Under the pieces are notes generated by a model that was not told the DNA's origin, searched no databases, and saw only the letters and a program-made list of their open reading frames with translations. Positions 17,270-26,098 of a stretch of DNA of 64,000 bases are shown here, one piece after another. The DNA lies in contig NZ_CP141048.1 of the NCBI RefSeq assembly GCF_034627025.1, positions 4,161,001 through 4,225,000 of the forward strand, read 5' to 3'. Position 1 is the first letter of the stretch; each line of letters opens with the position of its first letter. Origin of the DNA: Microvirga lotononidis (GTDB taxonomy: Bacteria > Pseudomonadota > Alphaproteobacteria > Rhizobiales > Beijerinckiaceae). Both the position numbers and the translations under genes were made by a program.

Positions 17270-20245
17270 CTAAATTTCGATTTCCTCGCGAGGACCTTCG
17301 CTTGTCGATGGCGCGCGGGCCTCTGCCATCCAGAGCATCCCGTCGATCACCTCGGCCAATCCCGCCACGGTCGGCCGCTCGAATAGGTTGCGGAGTTGCA
17401 CATCGACTCCGAAGGTTTCCCGGAGGCGAGACACCGCCCGCATGACGAGGAGGGAATGCCCTCCAAGGCTGAAGAAGTTGTCGTTGCGCCCGATCGAGTC
17501 GACCTTGAGGAGATCGCACCACAGGGCGGCCAAGGTCTTCTCGGTTTCCGATGACGGCGCAATGAACTCCTCGGCCGGCTGAATGTTGTCGCCCGTCGGT
17601 TCGGGAAGGGCAGCGCGATCCACCTTCCCGTTGGTTGTCAGCGGCAACCGCTCCAATCGGACGAAATGCGTCGGAATCATCGCGTCCGGCAGTTCTTCAG
17701 CAAGATGGGCGCGTAAGTCCGCGACGCTCACATTCTGGGGAGAGACATAGTAGGCGACGAGGCGGGCGATCCCGTCTTCCGCTGCGATCGGCTCGACATA
17801 TCCGATCTGGGCCATGATCTCCTTGATGCGAGGCACATCGAGTTCGTCATTCAGTTCGTCGATGGCTTCGTCGCGCGTTTTCTGGCCTAGGCGCACGTCC
17901 CAGCTGTAGGGCAGGGCGTAGTTGTGATACCCGCGCTGCTTCTTGTGAATGTAGATGCCGACGTCGTTGATCAGGCAATTCGTGGAACGCCCGGTATCGG
18001 AGGGCCTGCTCCATCCGGCCTGAGTCTTCAGAAACTCCAGCATATCCTCGAGCGGAACGCTCCAATAGCGATAGAAGTCGATGAACTTGACTTCCTCGAA
18101 GATGGAGTCATTGCGGAATACATCGACGTCCAGGTAGCGTGAAACCGCATCCTCCCGGCGATGATACTCCTTACGGGCCTCGGTCACGAGCGCGTCAAGA
18201 CGGGACGGATCGTAGTCGTCCCGCTTGAAAACCTCCTCGGTCAGCCGTGTCTCGAAGAACTGGCCGCGTGAGAGGCCGGTGACGATGTAGCCAATTCCAT
18301 TCTCGCGGGCGAAGTTGGTAGCGAGGGTATAGATCGTCTTGAAGCAACCGTTGCAGACGTTCGCGAACCGTTTCAGACTGTCCACGAAGATCTCGTTCAT
18401 GTGGGGCGTGCTTCCCCAGTGGTGATCGACCCCGAGCCCACTCACCAGCCGTCTTATGTTCGCCTTGGCATCTTCCGAGATGAACCCGTTGTCCAGAGTG
18501 AATGTGAGCGGTTTCACGCCCATCGCGACAAGCTTGCACAGCATGAAGCTGCTATCCTTGCCGCCGCTCAGAAGAACGATACAATCGTAGGGCCCCTTAC
18601 GGTTCGCCTTCATCTCGACTATCAGACTCTGGAGATCGTCCGGCGTCTTGAAATAGGCCTGGGCCTTTTCGACGTAGGTGTCGAACGCTTGGCAGAGATT
18701 GCAGACGCCGTTTGCGTCGTAGGTCGTTCCCGGCATATCCGATGAGACGCCGCAGCGCTCGCAATAGCGCACCTGCGTGGCGGCTTTTGCTGCCGGCGCT
18801 GCGGTGGCGACGACGGCGCAATCATGGACAAGCGGATGCTTCATGAGGCGGGCTTCGATCTCGCCTAGTTCGACACGTGCGCCTCCGACTTTCACCTGGT
18901 GATCCGCACGTCCCAGGAAGTCCAGACGCCCCTCGGAACTCCACCGGGCAAGGTCACCAGTCCGATACAGTCGCAGCTTGGATGTGCCATCACGCGGATC
19001 GGTGGTCATCAGGAAGCGTTCTCCGGTCAACTCGAGGCGATTGAAATAGCCCTTGGCAAGGCCGTCTCCGGCAATGAACATCTCCCCGATGACACCCGGC
19101 GGGACCGGCTGGTGCGCCTCGTTGAGGACGTAAATTCCAGCGTTTGCCGCAGGAACGCCGATCGGTACCGACGGGTGCTGATCGCGATCCATATCGAACC
19201 GATGGATCATGCAGCCGACCGTGGCTTCGGTTGGGCCATATTCGTTGTAGATCTCGATCGGGTGGGGTATCGCCCTCGTGATGTCACGGGCCAGTTCGGT
19301 CTTGAAGTCTTCTCCTCCGACGATGAACTTGCGGAGCCGTGTCGCCCGCAGATCTCGGTCGCGGATCATGGCGAGATGGGCAGGCGTCAACTTCACGATG
19401 TCGACGGCGTTGTCGTCGACGACTTTGAGTACGACCATGCTCTGTGCACCAGGATCGCCGCGGTAGACCACGATCCGGCCGCCTGAGATGAGGGGCGTGA
19501 AGAGCGTCGTCACGGTCAGGTCGAATGCCAGCGACGAGAAGAGGGGCCAAGCCAGACTTTCTCCCGCGCTGTACACTCCGGCGGCCCACCAGATGTAGTT
19601 GACCAAGCTCCGATGGCTGATCATGACCCCCTTGGGGACACCCGTCGATCCGGACGTGAAGATGATATAAGCCGTGCCGTCCGGAGTAGCTGAGGATGGC
19701 CGATCCGTACTCGGCTGTTGGGAAATCGTCCTGAAATCGGCATCGAGAATGAATACGTCGGCAAGCTCGTGCGGAAGGTCGGACTGAAGATGCGACTGCG
19801 TGATCGTGAAGGGGGGCGTTCCGTCCGTTCCCTCCGCGATGTCCTTCAGGATCGTTGCAATCCGTCCTTTTGGCGTTGCGGCATCCAGGGGCACATAGGC
19901 CGCGCCGGACTTCAGGATTCCGAGAATCGCGACGACGACCTCGATGGAGTGCTCCATGAACACGGCCACGCAGCGGCCTGGCCCGACATCGCTCGAGGCG
20001 AGGTGTCCGGCCATCTGGTTAGCGCGCTGTTCCAATTGGCGATATGTCAGCGCATCGGTGCCGTACCGGATCGCCTCCGCGTCGGGAGTACGCGCTGCTT
20101 GAGCACGGAAGAGATCGATCACCGTTTCGCTCGATGGGTAAGGCGCCTCGGTGGCATTGTAATCGACGACCAGCGTGTGATGATCCCGATCGTCCAGAAC
20201 AGAAAGCGCGACGCTATCCAGCGCAGGCGGAAGGATTCGATTCAT
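17270..20245 (-). CDS. NRPS-type adenylation domain with an embedded PP-loop ATPase, plus carrier domain
   Basis: This is a 991-residue protein with GAGGAA well placed before the ATG. The adenylation domain has A3 IFTSGSTGVPKG (195-206), A5 NEYGPTE (334-340), A7 YRTGD (427-431) and A8 QVKVGGARVELGEIE (450-464). Before A9/A10 (LPDAMIP 852-858, NGKVDR 872-877) a block of about 325 residues (488-815) is inserted. It holds a CxxC...CxxC zinc-ribbon-like start (C495, C498, C515, C518), a PP-loop SGGKDS (560-565), a third CxxC (C631, C634) and C757. These are features of PP-loop ATPases that make sulfur- or nitrogen-containing products, such as WbpG/PseA-like amidotransferases and TtcA/Ctu1-like thiolases. 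A carrier domain follows with GGHS, Ser931 being the phosphopantetheine site. Hand alignment to GrsA gives the pocket code DLTKIGEVGK, close to the asparagine code. No condensation domain is present. The fusion is seen; the chemistry is inference. Confidence 0.9.
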   Translation of the reverse strand: MNRILPPALDSVALSVLDDRDHHTLVVDYNATEAPYPSSETVIDLFRAQAARTPDAEAIRYGTDALTYRQLEQRANQMAGHLASSDVGPGRCVAVFMEHSIEVVVAILGILKSGAAYVPLDAATPKGRIATILKDIAEGTDGTPPFTITQSHLQSDLPHELADVFILDADFRTISQQPSTDRPSSATPDGTAYIIFTSGSTGVPKGVMISHRSLVNYIWWAAGVYSAGESLAWPLFSSLAFDLTVTTLFTPLISGGRIVVYRGDPGAQSMVVLKVVDDNAVDIVKLTPAHLAMIRDRDLRATRLRKFIVGGEDFKTELARDITRAIPHPIEIYNEYGPTEATVGCMIHRFDMDRDQHPSVPIGVPAANAGIYVLNEAHQPVPPGVIGEMFIAGDGLAKGYFNRLELTGERFLMTTDPRDGTSKLRLYRTGDLARWSSEGRLDFLGRADHQVKVGGARVELGEIEARLMKHPLVHDCAVVATAAPAAKAATQVRYCERCGVSSDMPGTTYDANGVCNLCQAFDTYVEKAQAYFKTPDDLQSLIVEMKANRKGPYDCIVLLSGGKDSSFMLCKLVAMGVKPLTFTLDNGFISEDAKANIRRLVSGLGVDHHWGSTPHMNEIFVDSLKRFANVCNGCFKTIYTLATNFARENGIGYIVTGLSRGQFFETRLTEEVFKRDDYDPSRLDALVTEARKEYHRREDAVSRYLDVDVFRNDSIFEEVKFIDFYRYWSVPLEDMLEFLKTQAGWSRPSDTGRSTNCLINDVGIYIHKKQRGYHNYALPYSWDVRLGQKTRDEAIDELNDELDVPRIKEIMAQIGYVEPIAAEDGIARLVAYYVSPQNVSVADLRAHLAEELPDAMIPTHFVRLERLPLTTNGKVDRAALPEPTGDNIQPAEEFIAPSSETEKTLAALWCDLLKVDSIGRNDNFFSLGGHSLLVMRAVSRLRETFGVDVQLRNLFERPTVAGLAEVIDGMLWMAEARAPSTSEGPREEIEI

Positions 20246-20259
20246 AGGATTTCCTCAAT

Positions 20260-21300
20260 TCATCTGGCCGATTGGCGGTAGAGCTCGGCGATGGACGGCG
20301 CGTCTGGTTCCTGGAGCATGAGGGGGCCGTAACAGCTCTTCGGGCCATAATAGAATTCGGCCTGAGGCGCGACATCGAGCCAGCGGAGCGGCCTGGCTCC
20401 GGATCGAACCCAGGCTTTGTTCGGAAGAAAGATGCAGATGCGGCCCTGGTAAGACGTCGGCGTATATCGACGCACGGCTGTTGTGGCCGTCGCCTCGAGC
20501 CGGGAGCGCCGCGCCAGAACCGGATCCGGCTTGACCTTGTCGCCCTCGGCGCCGAGGTAGGCTAAAAGGGGGCGCAGACCGTTGCTGCGGTTTCTGAGGC
20601 GGGTTCCGAGATACCGCGCGCGGTCGCCGAGATGCTGGAGGAATGCTTCCATGGAGGGCATGGCCGCGGCTTTGCGCAGGTGATGGATCACGGCGCCGAT
20701 CCGGCGCTTGCCCTGGAAGAACATCAGCCGTGATGCCGCCTGATATGTGCTCGGATGAACGGGCCCGAAGAGGGCGAGGCATTCGACCTCTGCCCCGCGT
20801 TGCCCGAGAAGCTTCGCCAACTCGAAAGCAGTCGATGCACCGGAGCAGTAACCGGCGATGATATAGGGGCCAGCGGGCTGGAATTCGAGTATCTGACGCG
20901 CGAAGTACTCGGCGATGTCTTCGACGCGCTCCATGGGCTCAGTGCGGCCATCGAGGCCCGGCGGTTCGAGAGCGAAGAACGGCTGATCGTCGCCCAGCCG
21001 CTTCGCGAGGTCCGAGAAAGAGAAGACGACTCCACCATGGCCAGGGACGGCATAAATGGGTGTGCGTGTTCCGTGGGGTTGCAGCGGCACGATCGACGGC
21101 TGTTGGCGGGCAGCTGCCGCCGCCATGTTCAGGAATCCGATGATCTCGCTCTTACGCTCCCGCAACTGGTCGCGGAACTCCGCCGTCAACGCACCGGCGG
21201 GCGCACTGCAACGCAACTGGCTTCCCTCCAGCCAGACCTTGATGTCTCTGCCCGCGAGATCAGACAGGAAGTCTGGAATCTTCGTCGCAGCCGTATTCAT
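20260..21300 (-). CDS. TubC-type docking domain fused to a thioesterase-like alpha/beta hydrolase
   Basis: The start is the ATG at 21300 (346 residues), preceded by GGGGA at good spacing; the frame itself opens further upstream. Residues about 5-57 read as a TubC N-terminal docking domain, with the core DIKVWLEGSQLRCSAPAGALT. Such domains hold NRPS/PKS proteins together. From about residue 80 a thioesterase fold follows: PGHGGVVFSF, PFFALEPPGLDGR, then the nucleophile elbow GYCSGAS with Ser153. The position usually held by the catalytic aspartate (after strand 6) reads LFG, and the C-terminal segment that normally carries the catalytic histidine contains no histidine, so a complete triad is not visible. 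The protein probably docks to a partner and may act as a non-standard thioesterase or acyl-transfer scaffold. It ends 14 bases before the adenylation gene. Confidence 0.82.
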   Translation of the reverse strand: MNTAATKIPDFLSDLAGRDIKVWLEGSQLRCSAPAGALTAEFRDQLRERKSEIIGFLNMAAAAARQQPSIVPLQPHGTRTPIYAVPGHGGVVFSFSDLAKRLGDDQPFFALEPPGLDGRTEPMERVEDIAEYFARQILEFQPAGPYIIAGYCSGASTAFELAKLLGQRGAEVECLALFGPVHPSTYQAASRLMFFQGKRRIGAVIHHLRKAAAMPSMEAFLQHLGDRARYLGTRLRNRSNGLRPLLAYLGAEGDKVKPDPVLARRSRLEATATTAVRRYTPTSYQGRICIFLPNKAWVRSGARPLRWLDVAPQAEFYYGPKSCYGPLMLQEPDAPSIAELYRQSAR

Positions 21301-21311
21301 AGAAATCCCCA

Positions 21312-22028
21312 TCACTTCTGAAAGACCACGGTCCCGATGTATCCGGGTTCCGGCACGAACGTATGGGTCTCCCATTCTCCGTCATCCGATGGGATCGGCT
21401 GAGCTAGCCCGCATCCGATCGCCTTCGAGATGGCTTCCAGCCGGGTCCAATGTCGGAAAAAGCCCTCCACTCTGTCCTCTGGAGCGAGGGAACGAAAGGA
21501 CTCATACTCGGGAGGCGAAAAGCAAAGAGCTGCGATGTCTTCGGCCTCCGCAACAGGGCGTATCGCCTCGATGTCGACGCCGATTTCACCCGTGTTCGAA
21601 AGTGCGACGATTGCGAGTTCCTCGGATCGAGTCATGCCGAAGTGCAACTCTTGCATAGGCATGCGGTGTGAGAGCCGAGGTTTGCCTTGTGGGCCATATT
21701 CCAACTCGACCTCGGCCGGTGAGATTCCCAGTCTCGAAGCGAGGATGTGGCGCAGGTAGCTCCGCCTTGCGACGAACCGGCGGCGGTCGCGCACTTGCGC
21801 GAGACATTTTGCACGCTGATGCTCATCCTCGCTCAGGCATGCGCTCATCTCCTGCTCGAGGTCCGATCCGATATCGAGCCTCAGAGCCAGGAGGTCCAAA
21901 CCATTGCACCCCATGACCGGCATCATGATCTCGGACCTCAAAGCAGCAGCCAGAGTCATACGTGGAATCCGATCGCTTGGGGTTCGTGTTGCGAAAGTGC
22001 AGCTCGTTCCAATGAACGGGATTTCCAT
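21312..22028 (-). CDS. 4'-phosphopantetheinyl transferase, Sfp family
   Basis: The frame encodes 238 residues; an internal ATG (residue 24) is an alternative start, as no strong ribosome site precedes the first. Family marks are ARRSYLRHILA, the CoA/Mg site GEIGVDIEAIRP (about 150-161) and FRHWTRLEAISKAIGCGL with the catalytic W-x3-E-A-x-S-K-A pattern (about 193-205). The enzyme moves the phosphopantetheine arm of coenzyme A to a serine of a carrier domain. The obvious target is Ser931 of the carrier two genes downstream. Its stop lies 11 bases from the next start, and a dedicated transferase in the same operon argues that the cluster is a self-contained pathway. Confidence 0.88.
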   Translation of the reverse strand: MEIPFIGTSCTFATRTPSDRIPRMTLAAALRSEIMMPVMGCNGLDLLALRLDIGSDLEQEMSACLSEDEHQRAKCLAQVRDRRRFVARRSYLRHILASRLGISPAEVELEYGPQGKPRLSHRMPMQELHFGMTRSEELAIVALSNTGEIGVDIEAIRPVAEAEDIAALCFSPPEYESFRSLAPEDRVEGFFRHWTRLEAISKAIGCGLAQPIPSDDGEWETHTFVPEPGYIGTVVFQK

Positions 22029-22692
22029 TCATGCGGAGTGATTTAATGAAACATTCAAGTGCTTTCCAAAGCAAGTAGAGCGCACTGGATATTTGGGTGT
22101 ATGGGCCGCCTACACCAAAGGGTGCAAAGTAGACATAAATGCAGATATAAGGTTGCTTGGGCGAGGTCGTTGCTTTGCTTGGAATTCTCGCGTGACGGGC
22201 CGATGACCCATCACGAGAAAAGGAATTTGAGCCTTCCTAAATGGTGATGGAAATCCTCGAGATATACCGGTCCCGAGTGGCATCCGCTGTCTCGCGGATC
22301 CCGGTACTTCGCGGCCGCTCGTTCTTTGACCAACTGCATCTAATGTCCGCTGCGGAACGGTTTGGGCCCGTCCGGTCCTGCCGGCTTGCGACCAGCTGCA
22401 AGCCCGAAAATGATTCAGAGCTCGATAAAGATTGAGACTTGGCGATTTGCAGGGCGGACGCCTCAGGCGTGCTTCGACCCGAGAGACCCTGGGCGCGCTC
22501 GGAGTGGCTGCGCGCGATGAACATGAAACAAGGTTGTCTTCATCGCGTGATTCCGTGGCCGTGCGGCTTGCTAGACCTCCACCGCAGCCTATAAACGTAG
22601 CCACTCCGCTTCGGCCCAGCTTGGCGGGACGGCTGTGAGGTCCAGCGTGTGGGTCGAATCCCAAGATTGTGAAGAAACTCCGAAGGCCCTCG
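22029..22692. other. Divergent intergenic region, 664 bases
   Basis: This region lies between the minus-strand NRPS operon and the plus-strand chemosensory operon and must hold promoters for both. An imperfect inverted repeat around 22092-22119 (TTTGGGTGTA and TACACCAAA) is the clearest structure. A 64-codon frame at 22241-22435 has no ribosome site or recognisable domain, so it is not called as a gene. Confidence 0.45.
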
Positions 22693-24633
22693 ATGGCACT
22701 GGTCAAGACATCCGAACTTTTAGGCAAAGGCAACCTCCGCCGCGCGAACGGCGATGCGGATCCCGCAGTGGCGGCGCCGACGAAGGGCGGAAATTCGCAC
22801 CGTCGGACATTGGAGCGCGTCCGCGCTCGGCACCAGAAGGCGGCCGAGCGCATCGGCGCGGCCACGGAGGAGCTGGCCAGCGGGATGACCGAGGCTTCCT
22901 CGGCGGCGGACGAACTTCGCCGCGCCATGGAGCAGATCGCCAGTGGTGCGGAGGAGGCGGCAGGTGCCTCGCAGCAATCTCTGACCGCGATCGTGAGCCT
23001 GGGCAACTCGTTCTCAGAGGCGCGTCAGCATGCGGAGGCGGCTCGCGCCAAGATCGCTAGCCTTCAGACTCTCCTGATCGAGACGGGCGCGCAGATTGAT
23101 GCGTCTGTTGCGGCCGTTGCGACCAATGTCGCGCGTCAGAATGCCATGGTCGATGTGGTGGCCCTCCTTGAGAAGCAGGCTGTCGCGATCGGCGGTATTA
23201 CCCACACCGTCGGCGACATCTCCGATCAAACGAACCTTCTGGCCCTGAACGCCGCCATCGAGGCTGCTCGCGCCGGGGACAATGGCCGGGGGTTCGCTGT
23301 CGTGGCCGATGAGGTGCGGGCCCTCGCCGGCACGTCTGAAAAGAGCGCTCAGGATATCCAGGGCCTTGCAGAGGGAATTGTCACCGAAGTCCGCTCCATC
23401 GCCGAGAAGATCAGGAACACGGCGGAGACCGGGGCAGGCGAGGCCCGGACCGGCCGTGCCATCGTTGCGGCTTTAGACAAGATCCGTTCCGATATGACTC
23501 ACCTCGCGGAGGGGAGCCAGTCCATTCTTGCCGCGGCCATCGAGGCCGAGGCGGCCGTCCGCGAGGCGCAACGTGGGGCGGAGCAGGTGGCCAGTGCCGC
23601 GGAAGAGCAGGCTGCGGCTGCGGCGGAGGCCCAGCGAGCCGTGCAGCAACAAAGCGTCTCGCTGGATCAGAGTCAGCAGACCGCCCATGAACTCGCGGCT
23701 TTGGCCGACGAGCTCCAGGCGAATACCGCGGGATCGTCCAATGCCGAACAGGTCGGATCCGCAGCGGAAGAGCTATCGGCAGCCATTCAGGAATTGTCGG
23801 GTGCGGCCGGCGAGATCATGACCGCCGTCGATCAGATCAGTCGGGGGGCGCAGATGCAAGCCGCTGCGACTCAGCAGGCCAATGCCGCGATGGAACAAAT
23901 CGAGCGGGCCACGGGTACTTCTCGGGACATCGCCGGCCTGTCGGTCCAGCGGACCGAAGAGCTTGCCTCCCTCCTACAGGAGAACCGCTCTGTGACACTG
24001 CAGATGACCGCAGGCGTGGAGCGCGGACTCAAGGAGACACGCGCCGTCATCTGCCTCATGGACGATTTGGACGAATCCGGCCGTCGCATCGAGAAAATCG
24101 TCGACGGCATTGCCCTTGTCGCGGTCCAGACGAACATGTTGGCTGTCAGCGGCTCGATCGAAGCGGCCCGGACCGGAGAGGCGGGCCGCGGTTTCGCGAT
24201 CGTCTCCGGTGATATCCGCGCACTGGCGCGGGACGCCTCCGATAATGCCGATCGCATCAAGGAAGTCATCCGGCAGATCCGCAATCAGGTTACACTCGTG
24301 AGACGGGATCTGGAGCAGAGTGCGGCCGTCGCCGAGGCCGAGGTTGCGAAGAATGGCCTGATGGCCGAACGGTTGGGTGCGGTGGAAACTGAGATTGCCG
24401 CGATTCAGCAGGGCAGCGCTGCCATTTTGTCGGGAGCGGATACGATCCTGATGTCTGTCCGGGAGGTTCGATCGGGCACGCAGCAGGTCGCGACGGTGGC
24501 TGAGCAGGCCGGAAGTGCTGCCGCCCAAGCTTCCACAGCCGCGCGGCAGCAGGCACGCGGTGCTGAGGATTTGGCTGCCGCTATCGAGGAGATTGCCTCT
24601 CTGGCCGACGAACTCCAGATCGCGGAGTCGTAA
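22693..24633 (+). CDS. Cytoplasmic methyl-accepting chemotaxis protein with two signalling tips
   Basis: The frame opens at a GTG at 22669, but the ATG at 22693 has GAAGG upstream and gives 646 residues. No transmembrane segment or periplasmic domain is seen; almost the whole protein is Ala/Glu/Gln-rich coiled coil. It contains two hairpin-tip sequences, one near residue 178 ([16 protein letters not shown]) and one near residue 477 ([16 protein letters not shown]), each followed by its own GRGFA-V/I-V segment. Standard receptors have one. The tips bind CheA and CheW, so this protein could form two signalling contacts or an extended scaffold. It is the first gene of the chemosensory operon and ends 4 bases before the cheW-like gene. 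A sensory domain was not recognised. Confidence 0.85.
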   Translation: MALVKTSELLGKGNLRRANGDADPAVAAPTKGGNSHRRTLERVRARHQKAAERIGAATEELASGMTEASSAADELRRAMEQIASGAEEAAGASQQSLTAIVSLGNSFSEARQHAEAARAKIASLQTLLIETGAQIDASVAAVATNVARQNAMVDVVALLEKQAVAIGGITHTVGDISDQTNLLALNAAIEAARAGDNGRGFAVVADEVRALAGTSEKSAQDIQGLAEGIVTEVRSIAEKIRNTAETGAGEARTGRAIVAALDKIRSDMTHLAEGSQSILAAAIEAEAAVREAQRGAEQVASAAEEQAAAAAEAQRAVQQQSVSLDQSQQTAHELAALADELQANTAGSSNAEQVGSAAEELSAAIQELSGAAGEIMTAVDQISRGAQMQAAATQQANAAMEQIERATGTSRDIAGLSVQRTEELASLLQENRSVTLQMTAGVERGLKETRAVICLMDDLDESGRRIEKIVDGIALVAVQTNMLAVSGSIEAARTGEAGRGFAIVSGDIRALARDASDNADRIKEVIRQIRNQVTLVRRDLEQSAAVAEAEVAKNGLMAERLGAVETEIAAIQQGSAAILSGADTILMSVREVRSGTQQVATVAEQAGSAAAQASTAARQQARGAEDLAAAIEEIASLADELQIAES

Positions 24634-24637
24634 CAAA

Positions 24638-26098
24638 ATGGTCGAGAAGGCTCCGCTGGCGGCCTCCGAGTTGTTCCTCACAGTGGAAGTGGGCCGCGAT
24701 CGTTTCGCCCTGCCGGCCGCGGACGTCGCCGAGGTGATCCGGCCGCCGGCCTTGACCCGAGTGCCGCTCAGCCCGCCGAGCCTGCTGGGCGTCGCCAACC
24801 TGCGTGGCGCCGTGATGCCGGTTGTATCCCTTCACGGTCTCCTGGGGGACGAGACGAATCCGAGTGCGAGGACCCGGGTCGTTGTCCTGAATCGCAGTAC
24901 GCCGATCGGCCTTGTCATCGACAGAGTGGCATCCCTGGAGCAGGATGCTGGAGCAGATGCATCGAGGCTTGCAGATGGCGAGCGAACGACCGAACGTCAG
25001 ATCGACCTCGACGCGCTGCTGTCCCGCAATTTCGGTCACTTCGAGAAACGTGCACAACTCCCTCGTGTCTCAGACAATTCTAATTCGGAGGCCGGAGAGG
25101 ATGCGAGAGGCGATGAAATTCCTTTCGTCTGCTTCTCGGTCGCAGGTCAGGACTTCGCGCTACCTCTCAGCTATGTTGAAGAGATCGTGACGATTCCAGC
25201 CGGGGTTGCGGCTGTTCCTCAGGCGGATGGCGTCATGCTCGGGGTCATGGCTTTGCGAGGGCGTCTGCTCCCGCTCGCCTCCCTCGGCGGGCTTCTCCGC
25301 TTGCGAAGCGGCGGGAATGGATTTGACAAATCCAAGGCGCTGGTCGTTCGGATAGGCGAGGCTCTCGTGGGGCTCGTTGCGGATGGCATGAAGGAGATTC
25401 TCCGCATTCGCACGGGTGAGATCGATCCTGTTCCAGCTCTCTTGTCGCGAGGCGAGGCAGAGGCGAGAATCCAAGGAATCTGCAGGCTCGAAGGTGGCCG
25501 GCGGTTGGTTTCGGTTCTCGCAGCCGAGAGCTTGTTCCGCGATCAGGTCTGGGCCGAGCACGTGGCACCGCACATCGAGAAGAGTTCAGCGTTGAGCATC
25601 GATAATGCTTCGAATGACGACGAGCAGTTCATCGTGTTCCGCTTGGGCGATGAGGAATACGGGCTGCCCATCGCGTCCGTGGACGAAATCGTGCGCGTTC
25701 CGGAAACCTTGTCTCGCCTGCCCAAAGCTCCCGCCTTCATCGAGGGGGTCATGAACCTGCGTGGGCGCGTCGTTCCGGTGATCGATCAGAGGCGCCGCTT
25801 CAAGGTGTCCGGCAACGGGCAAAAACGCCGCGAACGTGTCATCGTGGTCACGATCGACCGAATGCAAGCCGGCTTCGTGGTCGACCATGTCTCCGAGGTT
25901 CTCAAGATCCCTCAAACCCAGCTTCGGGCAACACCCGATCTGGCGACAGATGGAAGCCAGGTCATCGACCGGATCGCGAACATCGATGCCGAGAGGCGGA
26001 TGATCCTGCTGCTCGATCCACGCGAGCTTTTAGACCGGGCAGAGAAGGATCTCCTTGCCGCGATGGGTGGCGATCACCCGGATCGGCCTGCTTCGTGA
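24638..26098 (+). CDS. cheW: Triple-domain CheW coupling protein
   Basis: The start is the ATG at 24638, four bases after the receptor stop, giving 486 residues; the frame upstream of it overlaps the receptor and is not coding. Three CheW domains are joined in one chain: about residues 8-135 (LFLTVEVGRDRFALP...GVANLRG), 160-300 (FVCFSVAGQDFALP...GVMALRG) and 325-465 (FIVFRLGDEEYGLP...GVMNLRG). CheW connects receptors to the kinase CheA in the cytoplasm. Three fused copies could bridge several receptor tips, which fits the two-tip receptor encoded just upstream. The 3' end overlaps the cheB start (GTGA). Confidence 0.88.
   Translation: MVEKAPLAASELFLTVEVGRDRFALPAADVAEVIRPPALTRVPLSPPSLLGVANLRGAVMPVVSLHGLLGDETNPSARTRVVVLNRSTPIGLVIDRVASLEQDAGADASRLADGERTTERQIDLDALLSRNFGHFEKRAQLPRVSDNSNSEAGEDARGDEIPFVCFSVAGQDFALPLSYVEEIVTIPAGVAAVPQADGVMLGVMALRGRLLPLASLGGLLRLRSGGNGFDKSKALVVRIGEALVGLVADGMKEILRIRTGEIDPVPALLSRGEAEARIQGICRLEGGRRLVSVLAAESLFRDQVWAEHVAPHIEKSSALSIDNASNDDEQFIVFRLGDEEYGLPIASVDEIVRVPETLSRLPKAPAFIEGVMNLRGRVVPVIDQRRRFKVSGNGQKRRERVIVVTIDRMQAGFVVDHVSEVLKIPQTQLRATPDLATDGSQVIDRIANIDAERRMILLLDPRELLDRAEKDLLAAMGGDHPDRPAS

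Noticed and set aside
17193..17522. N-terminal extension of the acyl-CoA dehydrogenase frame
   Set aside because: The first ~110 codons overlap the NRPS gene in another frame and read as Arg/Pro-rich shadow; the family domain starts after 17192.
22110..23006. 298-codon open frame on the minus strand
   Set aside because: It partly overlaps the receptor gene in antisense and shows only Ser/Arg/Ala-rich sequence without motifs.
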